Source: Trichomonas vaginalis G3 (Eukaryota > Parabasalia > Trichomonadida > Trichomonadidae). Taken from it: a DNA stretch of 64,000 nt. This document shows positions 19,440 through 29,219 of the stretch, in pieces. A program made the translations under genes and the position numbers. How positions within the stretch are numbered: the first letter of the stretch is position 1; the number at the start of each line of letters is the position of its first letter. A model generated the notes under the pieces. That model saw only the letters and a list, made by a program, of their open reading frames with translations. It made no database searches and was not told the origin of the DNA. Where the stretch lies: positions 24,585,585 to 24,649,584 of the forward strand of contig NC_067205.1 in the NCBI RefSeq assembly GCF_026262505.1, in the 5' to 3' direction.

Positions 19440-19889
19440 TTACAATCTTCTTATTCTTGGGATTATTCGTCTTATTTGTGGCTGAGGTTTAGGAGGTTCT
19501 GGTTCAGGCTCTGGTTCATCATCGAAGTGTATTCTTTTCTCTTCCATTGATTGAACATATTCTTGATTCTCTTTAGTTTCCTTCTCACGTTCAATTGGGT
19601 CCATGTTTGGTTCATTAACTACACTGTTACGTTCTAATATCTTTGTCATCATCTCTAACAACATTTTATTAGTATATGCTTGTTCTTCTTCTTTCTTCTC
19701 ATCAACTTTAGGAGCTTCTTGAACAACAGGAGCTGGGGCAGGAGCTGGTGAATTCAATGGTGCCTTTCTCTTTCTAACTTGAACTGAACCATTCTTCATA
19801 TGACAAACATAATATAATGGATGTTGTATTCCTTTAGCTTCATTCAATATGATTGATTGCTTTTCACTTGGTGAAAGTTTTGACGTCAT
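19440..19889 (-). CDS. 149-aa Polinton protein with YYV-MKNG-RK motif
   Basis: Not a recognised family. The N-terminal 50 residues include HPLYYVCHMKNGSVQVRKRK and APLN, closely matching [19 protein letters not shown] and PLN in the 78-aa protein at 34443-34679. An A/P-rich hinge follows, then a charged helix and a C-terminus with EPEPEPEPP and the basic end RRIIPRIRRL. The start at 19889 is chosen because ATTTTATTAGGATAGAAATG, the Polinton start signal, ends there; upstream frame has no signal. It lies 20 bp upstream of the major capsid gene on the same strand and 34 bp from a divergent gene. A virion assembly or DNA-binding role is conceivable. Confidence 0.6.
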   Translation of the reverse strand: MTSKLSPSEKQSIILNEAKGIQHPLYYVCHMKNGSVQVRKRKAPLNSPAPAPAPVVQEAPKVDEKKEEEQAYTNKMLLEMMTKILERNSVVNEPNMDPIEREKETKENQEYVQSMEEKRIHFDDEPEPEPEPPKPQPQIRRIIPRIRRL

Positions 19890-19923
19890 TTCTATCCTAA
19901 TAAAATTTTTTACTCCTAACAAA
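19890..19923. promoter_or_regulatory. 34-bp divergent Polinton promoter
   Basis: The gap between two divergent ATGs holds a shared A/T core (AATAAAATTTTTTACT). Read rightwards it gives TTTTTTACTCCTAACAAA before ATG at 19924. Read leftwards it gives AATTTTATTAGGATAGAA before ATG at 19889. Both fit the T-run plus spacer plus AAATG pattern. Confidence 0.6.
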
Positions 19924-20151
19924 ATGACTGAGAATACTTTCGACAGAGAAGCACTCAAGAATGAACTTCGTGAAGAAATACTTAATGAACTCAAACCAAA
20001 AGAACAAACACAAGAAGAGAAACCAGCTAAACCAAAGCGTAAACTCACAGAGAAACAATTAGCTGCATTAGCAGCTGGACGCGCAAAGAATCCACGAATG
20101 ATTGCAAAGAAATTGAGAGAAGAGGAAGAAGCTAAGAAAAATAATAAGTAA
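19924..20151 (+). CDS. 75-aa basic Polinton protein
   Basis: A short, highly charged protein with an acidic helix (REALKNELREEILNEL), a KPKEQTQEEKPAKPKRK linker and a basic second half (RKLTEKQLAALAAGRAKNPR, then AKKLREEEEAKKNNK). The KQLAALAAGRAKNP segment resembles lysine/alanine-rich DNA-binding peptides such as viral core proteins. That is a resemblance in composition only. Start taken at 19924 from the divergent promoter signal. It ends a few bases before the polymerase gene on the other strand. Confidence 0.6.
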   Translation: MTENTFDREALKNELREEILNELKPKEQTQEEKPAKPKRKLTEKQLAALAAGRAKNPRMIAKKLREEEEAKKNNK

Positions 20152-20155
20152 GTGT

Positions 20156-23100
20156 TTAGAACTTTAACTTACGTTCAAAAGATGACTTCGTTGAAATAGT
20201 GAAGTCCTTATTTTTGTTGAAGCATGGTTTCGAACCAATGCACAAGTCAAAGGTTATCTCATCACCTTCATAAAGAGATTTGTACAATTCCACGATGCTA
20301 TATTTTTCCCCAACTTTCTCAGGGAAGAACAATCCTTTCTTCTCGTCATAATGTACTTGTATCGCATCTGGGAACATTTGGTTTGCAGTAAGTGCAATTA
20401 CGTCCTGTGTGATTCCCTTCATTCGACAGTGGAAAGCAATTTCCTTGAGGTCATTGGTTAATTCGTCGAGGTAAGTCTTTCTTTCCAACGAATATAGATC
20501 TTTGTGCCTTAGACATATGTCCTGCAGTAATCTCTGCAAAGTCTGAATGAAATTGACCCAGTGCTTTTCCAATGAGTTCTCTGTTATACCTTCTCTTGTA
20601 TTCTTCTGCTAACTTATCTAAGTCCTTCTCATACAAGTGTAAACTATCTGTATCCTGATAGAACAACTTCAAGCCCAAATCTTCTGCTGTGAAGAATACT
20701 TCATTCATGATTCGTTTGGACATAGAAAGGATTGAAACACCTAATGGACAATAGTTAAAGTGACGAACGATAGGTTTAAATGACTTTACACATGAAAGTT
20801 CGGAATCGGGGATGAACTCTATTGTCTGTATGTCATTATAGTTCTTAATGATATAGTCAGTGAGCTTATTGTCCTTGATGAAACGAATCTTTTTGTCAAT
20901 GGGCTTTAATATCGTCTTACCATAGATACTGTTCAAAAGAAGTTTGATGATCTCTTGTATCGGATTACCTTCCTTCTTATACTTAGCACGTAATTCGAAG
21001 AGCTTCTTAACTTCATTCCTTATTGTCATGTCCCTTTTTCCATCATAATAGTATCCATCAATGACTTTGCATGAGATCTCTTGGAACTTGATCAGATCTT
21101 GAAGCGTAATGTGGTCTACGAACATCTTGCAGCATGTATTGGAACTTCTGGCAACATGTAAGTCAGGGTTGATGTCAGGATTGACGACAATCAATGGGAA
21201 TGCTGAGTTCTTACCGATCGACAAGATCTCGATCTGACAGTAAAATCCTGAGATGAACTTTTCCTTTGTTGGTTCAGCTTGGTCATCATCAAAGAGATGC
21301 TCCAACAAGTATTCACTGCTCTTCATCTCTTCTGTCATAACTTTTGGAATTCCTTCTAAACAGTAAAGTCTAGCAATTGCTGATGGATACAATGATACAG
21401 CATCGAAGTCAGTGATGAGTTCTCCTTCATTGTATTGCTTCTTGTTCTCAGCTAGCATGCATCTTCCTCCTTGAATACACTTGGAAATATATTCACGAGG
21501 TTTTCCTGCAAGATCAAAGAGATTACCGTTCTTCCAATATACTCTCTTCTCAAAGAGTTTGTTTGAGATAGAACTTATTGAAACATAATCATAAGCATCT
21601 ATTTCAAACTCAGTCATGAGGTCATTGCGGAACTTAAGAAAGCCATCTCGTAAAATGCGTACATCTTGACCGCAATAGAATGACGAATAAACTTCCATGT
21701 CAAAGTGTTCATCATCAATCTTGCAATCTTCAATCTTCTCAATGTTCTCATTAAAAGCTTCAATATCTTTGACATGATTCATGGCATCATCGATGTTACC
21801 AACTTTAGTTGTATTAACTAACTCTTCCGTGTAGTAATTATATGGGAAAACTTCTTTTTCACCACTAGTGAGGTGAAACATTTCAGGGAATCTTTCCAAC
21901 TTAGTTGAGATGATTGCATAAGAGTCTTTGAAGCAGAGAAGTTTTCCTTTGTACTTTCCTTGTATCTGCATCGTTTGTGAACCTTTGATGATTGGAGTTC
22001 CTGTAATCTCTTCTAACTGAGACATGAGAAAAGTGACATCGTACGATAAGTTGTGGAAATAAACTAAACTCTTATCTGGTAAAGCTTCGAGGAATTTTGA
22101 CGCACAGTCACTTCCCCAAATTGATGTATAACCATCATCGTCATCTTCCATGAAACAAATGTTGTATGCTTTGTGAATGTTTCCATCAGTTGATGCTTCG
22201 AAGTCAGCAAAGAAAACATGTTCTCTTGGGAACTTCATGTCTTTCTTCGTCTCTGAACTCCAATCTTTCTTCATCCTTGCGCAATAACGCTCATTGTATG
22301 TGAGGTCAATCATTTCTTCAAGGTTCTCATTATACATCGTTGTGAAGTATGTGCAAAGTTCTCCTGTTCTAATTGGTTCGAAATAATTGTTAGCAAACAA
22401 GAGTTCAATGACTTTTGCAAGTGGTGTAACTAACTTTGAGTTAATTGCATACCTTGTTTCATATCTTCTGTTAACTAACATCTTCTTCTCTAAAGTCCAA
22501 TCCTTGCACAACTTACAAACATCTTCATAGTTCTTGATGAACATTGAACTTATTGGAAGCTTTTCGTTCAACATGTAGTGGTCATACATTAATAAAAGTT
22601 CTACTGTCATCTTTGGTTCTTCATCTGGTTCATAAGTATATGAATGATTTGAATACTTCTCGTTGTATTTGATGACATGGAACCTTATTCCTGTTTCTTT
22701 GGCAATAACCTTAATCTTTGACATTGGAAAATCTTTGACACGAATGATTTCCCTCATATGATTAATTGTTGCTTCGTCAACACCAGCTTGAATACAAGCG
22801 TAGATGAAACATGAATCTTTCATCATCTTCTTTGCTGTCTCTGCATTAAGTTCGTTGAAGATCTGATACCTCTCTAAGTTAATAGGTAATTTGCATGTCC
22901 ATGTCCAAAGCTGACCATTACGTGACCTGTTTCTCTTCTTTGAATGGTTTTGTTTGATGATCTTGAGTGCGATCTTTTCTTGACCTGCTGCTCTCATCGT
23001 ATCTAACATAACTTGTTCTTCAGCTGTGAGTTTATATGGTGTGTACGTTCCTTTTCTCAAAGCAGAAGCATCAACATCTGAATAAGCTGTATAGTCAAAG

Positions 23101-23831
23101 ATCTCGATCTTCCTTAACGAAGGAATACTACAAAGGAAGAAGTCATAGTTTGATTCAAGGACTTTAGATGCTAATTCTTGTACTTCTGCTATTGGAGCTT
23201 CATTAAGTAACTGATGAACTAATGATCCCATTGTATTGATGTTCAAATGACGCAAAATGTTTCTCTTCTCATCAAAGTCGTAATAGAATGTCCACTTCTG
23301 TTTGAAAAGGTCTATCTGTCCAATGAACTTTGCCATAACTCTTGGAAACATCTTGTTGAAGTAATCTTTTCCTCTTGGACTGTATTGGTCAATGTTAAAC
23401 ATAATGAATCTTTCTCCTGCTTTAGTTATTGGGTCTAACCATTTCTCATCAGGAAGTTTTTGACCATTAATGTTCTTAACAACGTAAAAGGCATTCTGTA
23501 TTTCTTTGTATGCTAATTCGCTCTCATCAATCTTTGGTGGAGGGTCTGAGTATATTGGTTGCATCTCCATTAACGCTCTATTATGAGATCTCTGATCGTG
23601 ATCTAAAGCAACTGGGGAATTTGAAGCTGGAACATTCATGATACCATTGTAGTCATCATAGAAGCTCTTAGCATTCTTGATATTCTCTGCACTTCCTGTA
23701 TCCTTGATTCTTAATTCAGAGCTAATTTATTGGTAATATCTTTTCTTTCTTAGGCATTTTGCCCAAACATATCAACATACCTCTCTTATCTGGGAAAGTT
23801 ATTAACAATCCTTTAAGCTGAGCAAAGACAT
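20156..23831 (-). pseudogene. polB: Polinton protein-primed DNA polymerase B, not fully intact
   Basis: A family B polymerase of the protein-primed type that would replicate the element. The long central frame shows 3'-5' exonuclease motifs (FFADFEAS near residue 475 and YFHNLSYD near 530). It also has the polymerase motifs: A (DFDAVSLYPS near 745), B (LLLNSIYGKT near 900) and C (FYQDTDSLHLY near 995). The large spacing between A and B fits the TPR insertions of protein-primed enzymes. A good Polinton start signal (T-run, ATCGGTTATAAATG) ends at 23831, upstream of the long frame, so the gene probably began there. The coding sequence is interrupted, with roughly two or three breaks. Confidence 0.9.
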
Positions 23832-23864
23832 TTATAACCGATAAAAAAATATACGTTATTTTTT

Positions 23865-24707
23865 TTAATCGTCATCGTAATCATAATCGTACGAAGATTC
23901 TGTATCATCATCACTGACATCATTGGTTTCTCTAACTTCTGGCTTATCTGGTTTAATCTCTATCACCATAAACATTGGTGACAATAATCGAACAGGCTGA
24001 TCTTGGAAGTCAACTAAGGTAAACGTAACATTAGTTAGTTCCCATGGAAATGCATCTATCCATGGTGAGGATTCCTTACATATAAGTGGTTTACCAGATA
24101 TCCAGAACTCATTGATGTTATAACATGTAGATCTGTACATGATCTTTCTTCGATCATCAACTTGGTCAATATTATTGAACCCAGAGATGACAGACATTGA
24201 TGAACGAAGGTATAACTGATACCCGAAGTTGAGCATAGGTGGTTTTGGCATTTGTAGATAATAATTATGTACAATAGGTAGTTCTATTCCATATGCACCT
24301 AAAATAAGATTTGCTCTATGTGAAGCATCTTTTAAATAGACTTTATGTCCTTTGTCCTGTGACGTAAATATAAGTTGATTCGTAGCACTCAGTGAAACTG
24401 TTACATTATGTTGACCTTTTTTCTTGTTATAATAATCAAACTGTTTTGTTACAATCTCTTGTAGTTTTGATACAATAGTATCCATATCAAATGAAAGAGC
24501 TGACTTAAATGTACACACCTTTTCTTCTCCATCTTCGTCTAACTGTAAGACAAAATAATCTGTTTCGTCACAAACAATAAAGTTCGCCATAGTACTGACA
24601 CTTTTTACTCTCATCTTTATCTTACTTGGATGCCCCATGTTAGGATCTGCTTGAAACTGTATTGTCCCGTAGTTATTAGGATCAGTCGATTGTAGATAAT
24701 ACATCAT
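23865..24707 (-). CDS. Putative Polinton minor capsid (penton-like) protein
   Basis: 280 residues, beta-rich, with a segment GHKVYLKDASHRANLILGAY followed by LNFGYQLYLRSSM. The C-terminus is very acidic (DVSDDDTESSYDYDYDDD). Length, position next to the fibre-like gene and beta-strand pattern suit the single-jelly-roll minor capsid protein found in Polintons, which occupies the vertices. I see no short motif that proves it. It shares a divergent 19-bp promoter with the fibre-like gene, as would suit a penton-fibre pair. The other candidate for this role is the 356-aa protein at 39842-40912. Confidence 0.5.
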   Translation of the reverse strand: MMYYLQSTDPNNYGTIQFQADPNMGHPSKIKMRVKSVSTMANFIVCDETDYFVLQLDEDGEEKVCTFKSALSFDMDTIVSKLQEIVTKQFDYYNKKKGQHNVTVSLSATNQLIFTSQDKGHKVYLKDASHRANLILGAYGIELPIVHNYYLQMPKPPMLNFGYQLYLRSSMSVISGFNNIDQVDDRRKIMYRSTCYNINEFWISGKPLICKESSPWIDAFPWELTNVTFTLVDFQDQPVRLLSPMFMVIEIKPDKPEVRETNDVSDDDTESSYDYDYDDD

Positions 24708-24726
24708 TTTTATATGTAGTAAAAGA
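24708..24726. promoter_or_regulatory. 19-bp divergent promoter, capsid/fibre pair
   Basis: TTTTATATGTAGTAAAAGA separates two divergent ATGs. Its reverse reading (TTTTACTACATATAAAA) is almost the same as the 18-bp gap at 39824-39841 between the ATPase and the 356-aa gene, so it is a repeated two-way promoter. Confidence 0.65.
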
Positions 24727-27423
24727 ATGAGTGTTGTTCCATATGCATATGAATGTTATAAGTCTAGCGTACTTCAATATAAAGAATATACTCTCAGAAT
24801 TACTGATAATGCTTTAGTCATACATAAAGAAGGTGCTGATGAAGACATTACCATCGGTCCTGGTATATTACCTATCGAGCAACCAGATGGTACAATTGTT
24901 GAAACAGACTTAAATCAATACCTTCAAGCGTTACAGAATCGTGTGACAAAAGTAGAGAATAATTACTTAGATGCTCCATTCTTCACAACTGATAGAGATT
25001 ATATGTTTTCATGTATGGCGAGTAATGGTTTGCAAGAAACTCGTGAGGTAAATATTAATGAAGCATTAGAGACTATAATATATCATGTTAAACGGTTATT
25101 ATCGATTGACCATGGAGTTCATTTTGACCCAAGGTCTACACTGTTCAATATACCAATGATTGAAAACAGTCAATTAACATTTAAAGAAGATACATTGTAT
25201 AATGCTTTAAACGCAGCATTTGCTTATATATTAGGTCATGAACAAGTACAAAATAGTGGTATTGCAATATACTTAGATAAAGTTATGTTAAAGAAACCAT
25301 TGACATTCACAGAAGATGGTCCAAAAGCAACTGGTATTGTTGGTGATGGAACATTATTGACGAAAGAATACTTAGCAAGTCATGTCGGAGAATTTTTCTC
25401 CACTAATGATAGCATCAGTACAACACCAGAAGTTATTTTATTGAAGAAACCAATCACATTTGATGTTAAAGGAAAGACAAAAGCAACTGGTATAGCTGGC
25501 GATGGAGTTCTTCTGACTAAGGAATACTTGAAGAAAAATATCAATGACTTCGTTGAAATTGTCAAAGATAAAGAATCTGGTCTTAAGTTCAACCCTTTAT
25601 CATTCATCTTTGCCATAGCAAACGCCGGTGCTACTGCAGCCTCATGGATATCACTCCAGAGTCAAATAAATGCTCTTTGGGCTTTTGTTGAAAGTCAAGA
25701 AGGTATAGATACTGTTCTTGACACTCTGGGTAATCTTGGTCCAAATCATAAAGGAGGTTTTGTGGATGGAATAAAAAATTTAGTTGAAAAGACTAAAACA
25801 AGTTTCCAGAAGATAACTCATATAGAAAGATTCAGAAATGAAGGTTATATGGAACTTGAGAGTTTTGATGTGACTGGACCTTTGGAACCAATTCTAATGG
25901 CACGTGATGCTAATGATAAAGAAGAGAAAGATCCTGGACCAAAAACAATCATTTCTACGTTAAGTACTTTGTACCCTGATTTTGTGACCTTAGTGAAAGT
26001 TGCTAATACATCAAGAAAGAACAATAATATTACTATGTCTGGTACTGATGACCTTACTGATTATCTTTATCTCATTCTTGCTGAATTAGCGAAGAAAGTT
26101 GAGGAGAACAAAAATAATGGAGGAAGAACTGCACTTAAGATTGCAGACAAAGCTGACAAAAGTTATGTTGACGAAGAGATACGTAAAGTTGCATCTAAAG
26201 AATATACTTTATCACAGTCTGTCATACTTAAGACAATCAAAGGTCCAGAGAAAGATATGTACCCAGGTGATGGTACAACAGTTAAAGTTAATGAAAGAGT
26301 TTCATTCCCATCTGGTATTGATGCAAAAGAAGTATATATTAATGGTGAAAACATCAATACAACATTGATTCCTTTGAAAAATAATGAGTTCACTGAACCT
26401 TTGACAGTTAAATCAATTCGTTCAAGAGAAGACAAACCTGTTATAATCAATAAAATAGGAGCTGATAATGACCAACCAGTTCAAATCAAGAAAATAAGAG
26501 CTGATGACATTATCTTGAACTATACTTTAGGCTCAAGTGCTCCACAAGAAGATCCTCATATGAGTTTAACAGAGACCTTGCAAAATTTGAATGGTACTGC
26601 ATATAATATGTCTATGAGTTATAACAACTTTAAAGCACATGAGTTACCAGTTCTGTTAGACAACAAAGCAGACAAAACTTATGTTAATGAACAGATCTCA
26701 AAGATCTCTAATGCATCTGTAAACAATGGAATACCTGAAAGCATTACAGTTAGCTTTGGTAATAATGATATGGGTAAAGTTGCAATATTTATAAATTATA
26801 ACATTGGTCCATCAGAAAAAGGTCCAAGTTACTATACATTGAGTCATGGTAAATCTATTGAACTTGTGTTCCACAAAAAAGATGGAACAAACTTAACTAT
26901 TCATCCTGGAGATACGTTTGAGTTTTATTTGAACGATGTCACCACAGTAGATTATACTTATAGACCTTCTAACATGTTTGACATGATGTATCCAATTGGT
27001 TCTATATTTACATCAATGAGCTCAACAAGCCCGCAAACCCTTTATGGAGGTGTTTGGCAACCGATTGTTGATCAGTTTCTTTACTGTTCTAACTCATCAA
27101 TGGACTTTGGTGGTTCAAAGACTATCAGAGTTGAAAACCTTCCACCACACTCCCATAGGTTCAGTGCAACAACATCTACTAATGGAGAGCATTCACATTC
27201 AATGACAAAAAGAGGTTATACAAATCTTGCAGCAGGTTCTGATAGACAAGGTATGAATAGATATGATATCACAGATGACCCTAGAGATGTTAGTACAGGT
27301 ATTTTCTGCGGATCTGCAGGAAACCATACTCACACAGTAGCTGGAATCACAGATGCAACAGGAAAAGGTCAAGACTTCTTACCACCATTTATGACTGTAT
27401 TCGCTTGGTTCAGAGCTGCTTAA
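24727..27423 (+). CDS. Fibre-like protein with tail-collar/HxH tip
   Basis: 898 residues with the build of a trimeric receptor-binding fibre. Two related blocks lie at about 190-225 and 240-275 (LKKPLTF/LKKPITF, then KATGI-GDG-LLTKEYL). The middle has coiled-coil-like units with ADKSYVDEEIRK and ADKTYVNEQISK, the DK-YV-I style common in phage fibres. The C-terminal 150 residues begin MMYPIGSIFTS, then TLYGGVWQPI. They carry three histidine pairs (PPHSHRF, GEHSHSM, NHTHTVAG) and end FLPPFMTVFAWFRAA. That arrangement matches phage tail-collar/short-fibre tips, in which HxH motifs bind metal in the trimer. The frame is fully open. Attachment to a host cell is inferred. Confidence 0.75.
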   Translation: MSVVPYAYECYKSSVLQYKEYTLRITDNALVIHKEGADEDITIGPGILPIEQPDGTIVETDLNQYLQALQNRVTKVENNYLDAPFFTTDRDYMFSCMASNGLQETREVNINEALETIIYHVKRLLSIDHGVHFDPRSTLFNIPMIENSQLTFKEDTLYNALNAAFAYILGHEQVQNSGIAIYLDKVMLKKPLTFTEDGPKATGIVGDGTLLTKEYLASHVGEFFSTNDSISTTPEVILLKKPITFDVKGKTKATGIAGDGVLLTKEYLKKNINDFVEIVKDKESGLKFNPLSFIFAIANAGATAASWISLQSQINALWAFVESQEGIDTVLDTLGNLGPNHKGGFVDGIKNLVEKTKTSFQKITHIERFRNEGYMELESFDVTGPLEPILMARDANDKEEKDPGPKTIISTLSTLYPDFVTLVKVANTSRKNNNITMSGTDDLTDYLYLILAELAKKVEENKNNGGRTALKIADKADKSYVDEEIRKVASKEYTLSQSVILKTIKGPEKDMYPGDGTTVKVNERVSFPSGIDAKEVYINGENINTTLIPLKNNEFTEPLTVKSIRSREDKPVIINKIGADNDQPVQIKKIRADDIILNYTLGSSAPQEDPHMSLTETLQNLNGTAYNMSMSYNNFKAHELPVLLDNKADKTYVNEQISKISNASVNNGIPESITVSFGNNDMGKVAIFINYNIGPSEKGPSYYTLSHGKSIELVFHKKDGTNLTIHPGDTFEFYLNDVTTVDYTYRPSNMFDMMYPIGSIFTSMSSTSPQTLYGGVWQPIVDQFLYCSNSSMDFGGSKTIRVENLPPHSHRFSATTSTNGEHSHSMTKRGYTNLAAGSDRQGMNRYDITDDPRDVSTGIFCGSAGNHTHTVAGITDATGKGQDFLPPFMTVFAWFRAA

Positions 27424-27593
27424 CTCAAGATCACGATCACAAACTGTTTCTCAGTATGAATGAGTAGCTCTATTTTTACATCATTACTGAAGTATTTCTT
27501 TTCTTCATCAATGACAGAAAGAATGTTTTCATCATCTTTTAAAGATCTTACCAAAGTTAGATCTTCATCAGAAAATCTCAAAGAAAGACTCAT
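27420..27593 (-). CDS. 57-aa acidic Polinton protein
   Basis: A small reading frame (MSLSLRFSDEDLTLVRSLKD, then an acidic and beta-rich remainder ending FVIVILS). It is accepted because a textbook Polinton start signal, TATTTTTATTAGTGCATAAA followed by TG, lies directly at the ATG. Its stop overlaps the stop region of the fibre-like gene by 4 bp on the opposite strand. No family recognised. Confidence 0.5.
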   Translation of the reverse strand: MSLSLRFSDEDLTLVRSLKDDENILSVIDEEKKYFSNDVKIELLIHTEKQFVIVILS

Positions 27594-27657
27594 TTATGCA
27601 CTAATAAAAATATAGCTAATTATTTTTTTATCTGAACTTTTTATCGGGTATATAAAG

Positions 27658-28101
27658 ATGTCTGAACATCATATAAAGTTCTTTAAGATCCAACAGTTTG
27701 TAGATGAAGTGAAGAAGCAAAATAAAACAGCAAAGAGACTACTTATATGCTTACCACAAACATTATGTCAAGGAAAGTATGGTTATAGTGCAAGTCCGAT
27801 CATGATCTTTGTCGATAAGCAGAAATACACAAATGAAGGTTTAGCTAATTTACTCAAGTTTGAAAAGATAGCTATAAACATTCCTGACCATTTCTCAGCG
27901 AGAATAAACCTTGACAAGACTAAAAGTTATTGTTTATATGTAGATCTCACGAAATCAACAAAGAGTAAAGACAAAGAATATAACCCAGTTGAACTTAAGA
28001 CAATGGGTAAGAACTTACTCAAAGCTGCTATCAAACCTGTCGAAGAGATCGACATTGAGGATGAAGCAGAAGAAATAGATGTAGATCCTGAAGTGTTATA
28101 A
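27658..28101 (+). CDS. Unrecognised 147-aa Polinton protein
   Basis: No family recognised. The first 120 residues are mixed alpha/beta with FKIQQFVDEVKKQNKTAKRL and YGYSASPIMIFVDKQKYTNEG. The C-terminus is strongly acidic (EEIDIEDEAEEIDVDPEVL), as in several other proteins of this element. The start has TTTTTATCGGG, a spacer and TATAAAGATG. The gene is complete and follows the fibre-like gene on the same strand. Confidence 0.6.
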   Translation: MSEHHIKFFKIQQFVDEVKKQNKTAKRLLICLPQTLCQGKYGYSASPIMIFVDKQKYTNEGLANLLKFEKIAINIPDHFSARINLDKTKSYCLYVDLTKSTKSKDKEYNPVELKTMGKNLLKAAIKPVEEIDIEDEAEEIDVDPEVL

Positions 28102-28414
28102 ACGATAAAGTTTATTTTTGGAGGAAGATGGTGTCAGACCATTTGATCTGGCATGCTTGTTCTAGGTAATTGCAGAAACCTGGAAAGATTGTTATTGGTC
28201 TGAGTTTCATACCTGGTCTCTCATCTCTCCATTGAAGCAAGTAAATTTACATGAAGAGTTCGTCTGGATTCTCAGGCTTTGGTACACACTGATCGAAGAT
28301 CTGTATGACCTCTTCATGACCGTACTCCCTCTGGTCAGACATGAGTGTTCTGAAGAACTTTTGCATCTTCGGACCAGGTTTAGCATCTATGCAACGAGTG
28401 GGTCTCATTGACAT
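28100..28414 (-). pseudogene. Small Polinton gene remnant
   Basis: Coding-like sequence on the minus strand starts MSMRPTRCIDAKPGPKMQKF and continues with FRTLMSDQREYGHEE and VPKPENPDELF. The remainder carries coding-like sequence (KLRPITIFPGFCNYLEQA) in a different frame. It looks like a broken gene of about 100 codons. It shares a 23-bp divergent gap, containing GTCACTTTTATTTGG, with the plus-strand gene at 28438. Confidence 0.4.
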
Positions 28415-28437
28415 TTTTGTCACTTTTATTTGGTCGA

Positions 28438-28644
28438 ATGGAAGGATTCGAGTTCATGCCACTTGACAGCAAAGAAGGTGCAGAAGAGGTTGTTGTTGCT
28501 GCATTCTATGCGAGCTCACACGTTGACGCATTCCGAACTTACCAGGATGACCTCGAAAAAGAAGGTCGAAAGCTTGGAAAGATCCAAATGTTGCTTGAGT
28601 TCTTCCGTGGAAACCTTGCACAGAAGTATGAGAAGAAAGAATAA
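28438..28644 (+). CDS. 68-aa acidic-then-basic Polinton protein
   Basis: MEGFEFMPLDSKEGAEEVVV followed by a helical segment (SSHVDAFRTYQDDLEKEGRK) and a hydrophobic/basic end. The frame is open further upstream without an ATG. The ATG at 28438 follows CACTTTTATTTGGTCGA, the T-run type start context. No family recognised. Confidence 0.5.
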   Translation: MEGFEFMPLDSKEGAEEVVVAAFYASSHVDAFRTYQDDLEKEGRKLGKIQMLLEFFRGNLAQKYEKKE

Positions 28645-28701
28645 ACAACTAATTATTACTGAGCTTAGCTCATAAATGTAAGTTTTTACTCTGATCAGAT
28701 C

Positions 28702-29208
28702 TTAGATCTCGTCGGGACAAGCGGAAAGGATAAAGTCCATGAGCTGGACTTTTGTCTTAGTGAGCGGTACTGCGGTCATGAGTAGTTCGCGCTTGTTTGA
28801 GCCACTTGGAACGCGACCCTTCCAATTCCTCATAGATCTCAAGGCAGAGATCGTGAAGAACTCAAGGACAAAGAGTCTTTGAGACTTGGTAAGGAATCCC
28901 TCATCATCTCTTTCATCCTGGAGGGTCTTTGTGGATGCAGTGGACTTGATCTCGTCTTCCTCGATCGGATCATTCTCATAATCTTCATCACCCTTCTTCC
29001 TAAACGTCATCTGCTCTCTCTTGTAGTCGTTCCTGAGAGCATTGAGTCCAGCTTCAAGATCTTGTGAGTTCTTTGCAGGTTTATTGAAAGTTTTCTTTTC
29101 CTGCATTTGCTGTATAAGCTGGGTTTGCTGTTGCATCATCTGCATCATCATTGCCATCATATCTAGTGTTGGTGATGCTGGAGCTGGTGTTGTACCATCT
29201 TGGGACAT
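28702..29208 (-). CDS. 168-aa M/Q-rich coiled-coil Polinton protein
   Basis: The N-terminus MSQDGTTPAPASPTLDMMAM is followed by a methionine/glutamine-rich helix (MMMQMMQQQTQLIQQMQEKK). A charged middle with an acidic KKGDEDYENDPIEEDEIKS stretch and a more globular C-terminal 70 residues follow. The open frame runs on upstream through a 15-bp minisatellite, encoding FCKA(V/I/D) repeats. The start is placed at 29208 where the non-repeated protein begins. No family recognised. Divergent from the gene at 29623. Confidence 0.55.
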   Translation of the reverse strand: MSQDGTTPAPASPTLDMMAMMMQMMQQQTQLIQQMQEKKTFNKPAKNSQDLEAGLNALRNDYKREQMTFRKKGDEDYENDPIEEDEIKSTASTKTLQDERDDEGFLTKSQRLFVLEFFTISALRSMRNWKGRVPSGSNKRELLMTAVPLTKTKVQLMDFILSACPDEI

Positions 29209-29219
29209 TCGGTCGTCGG

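Noticed and set aside
19890-20048. N-terminal extension of the 149-aa Polinton protein
   Set aside because: The extension is antisense to the 75-aa gene, and the start signal points to the ATG at 19889.
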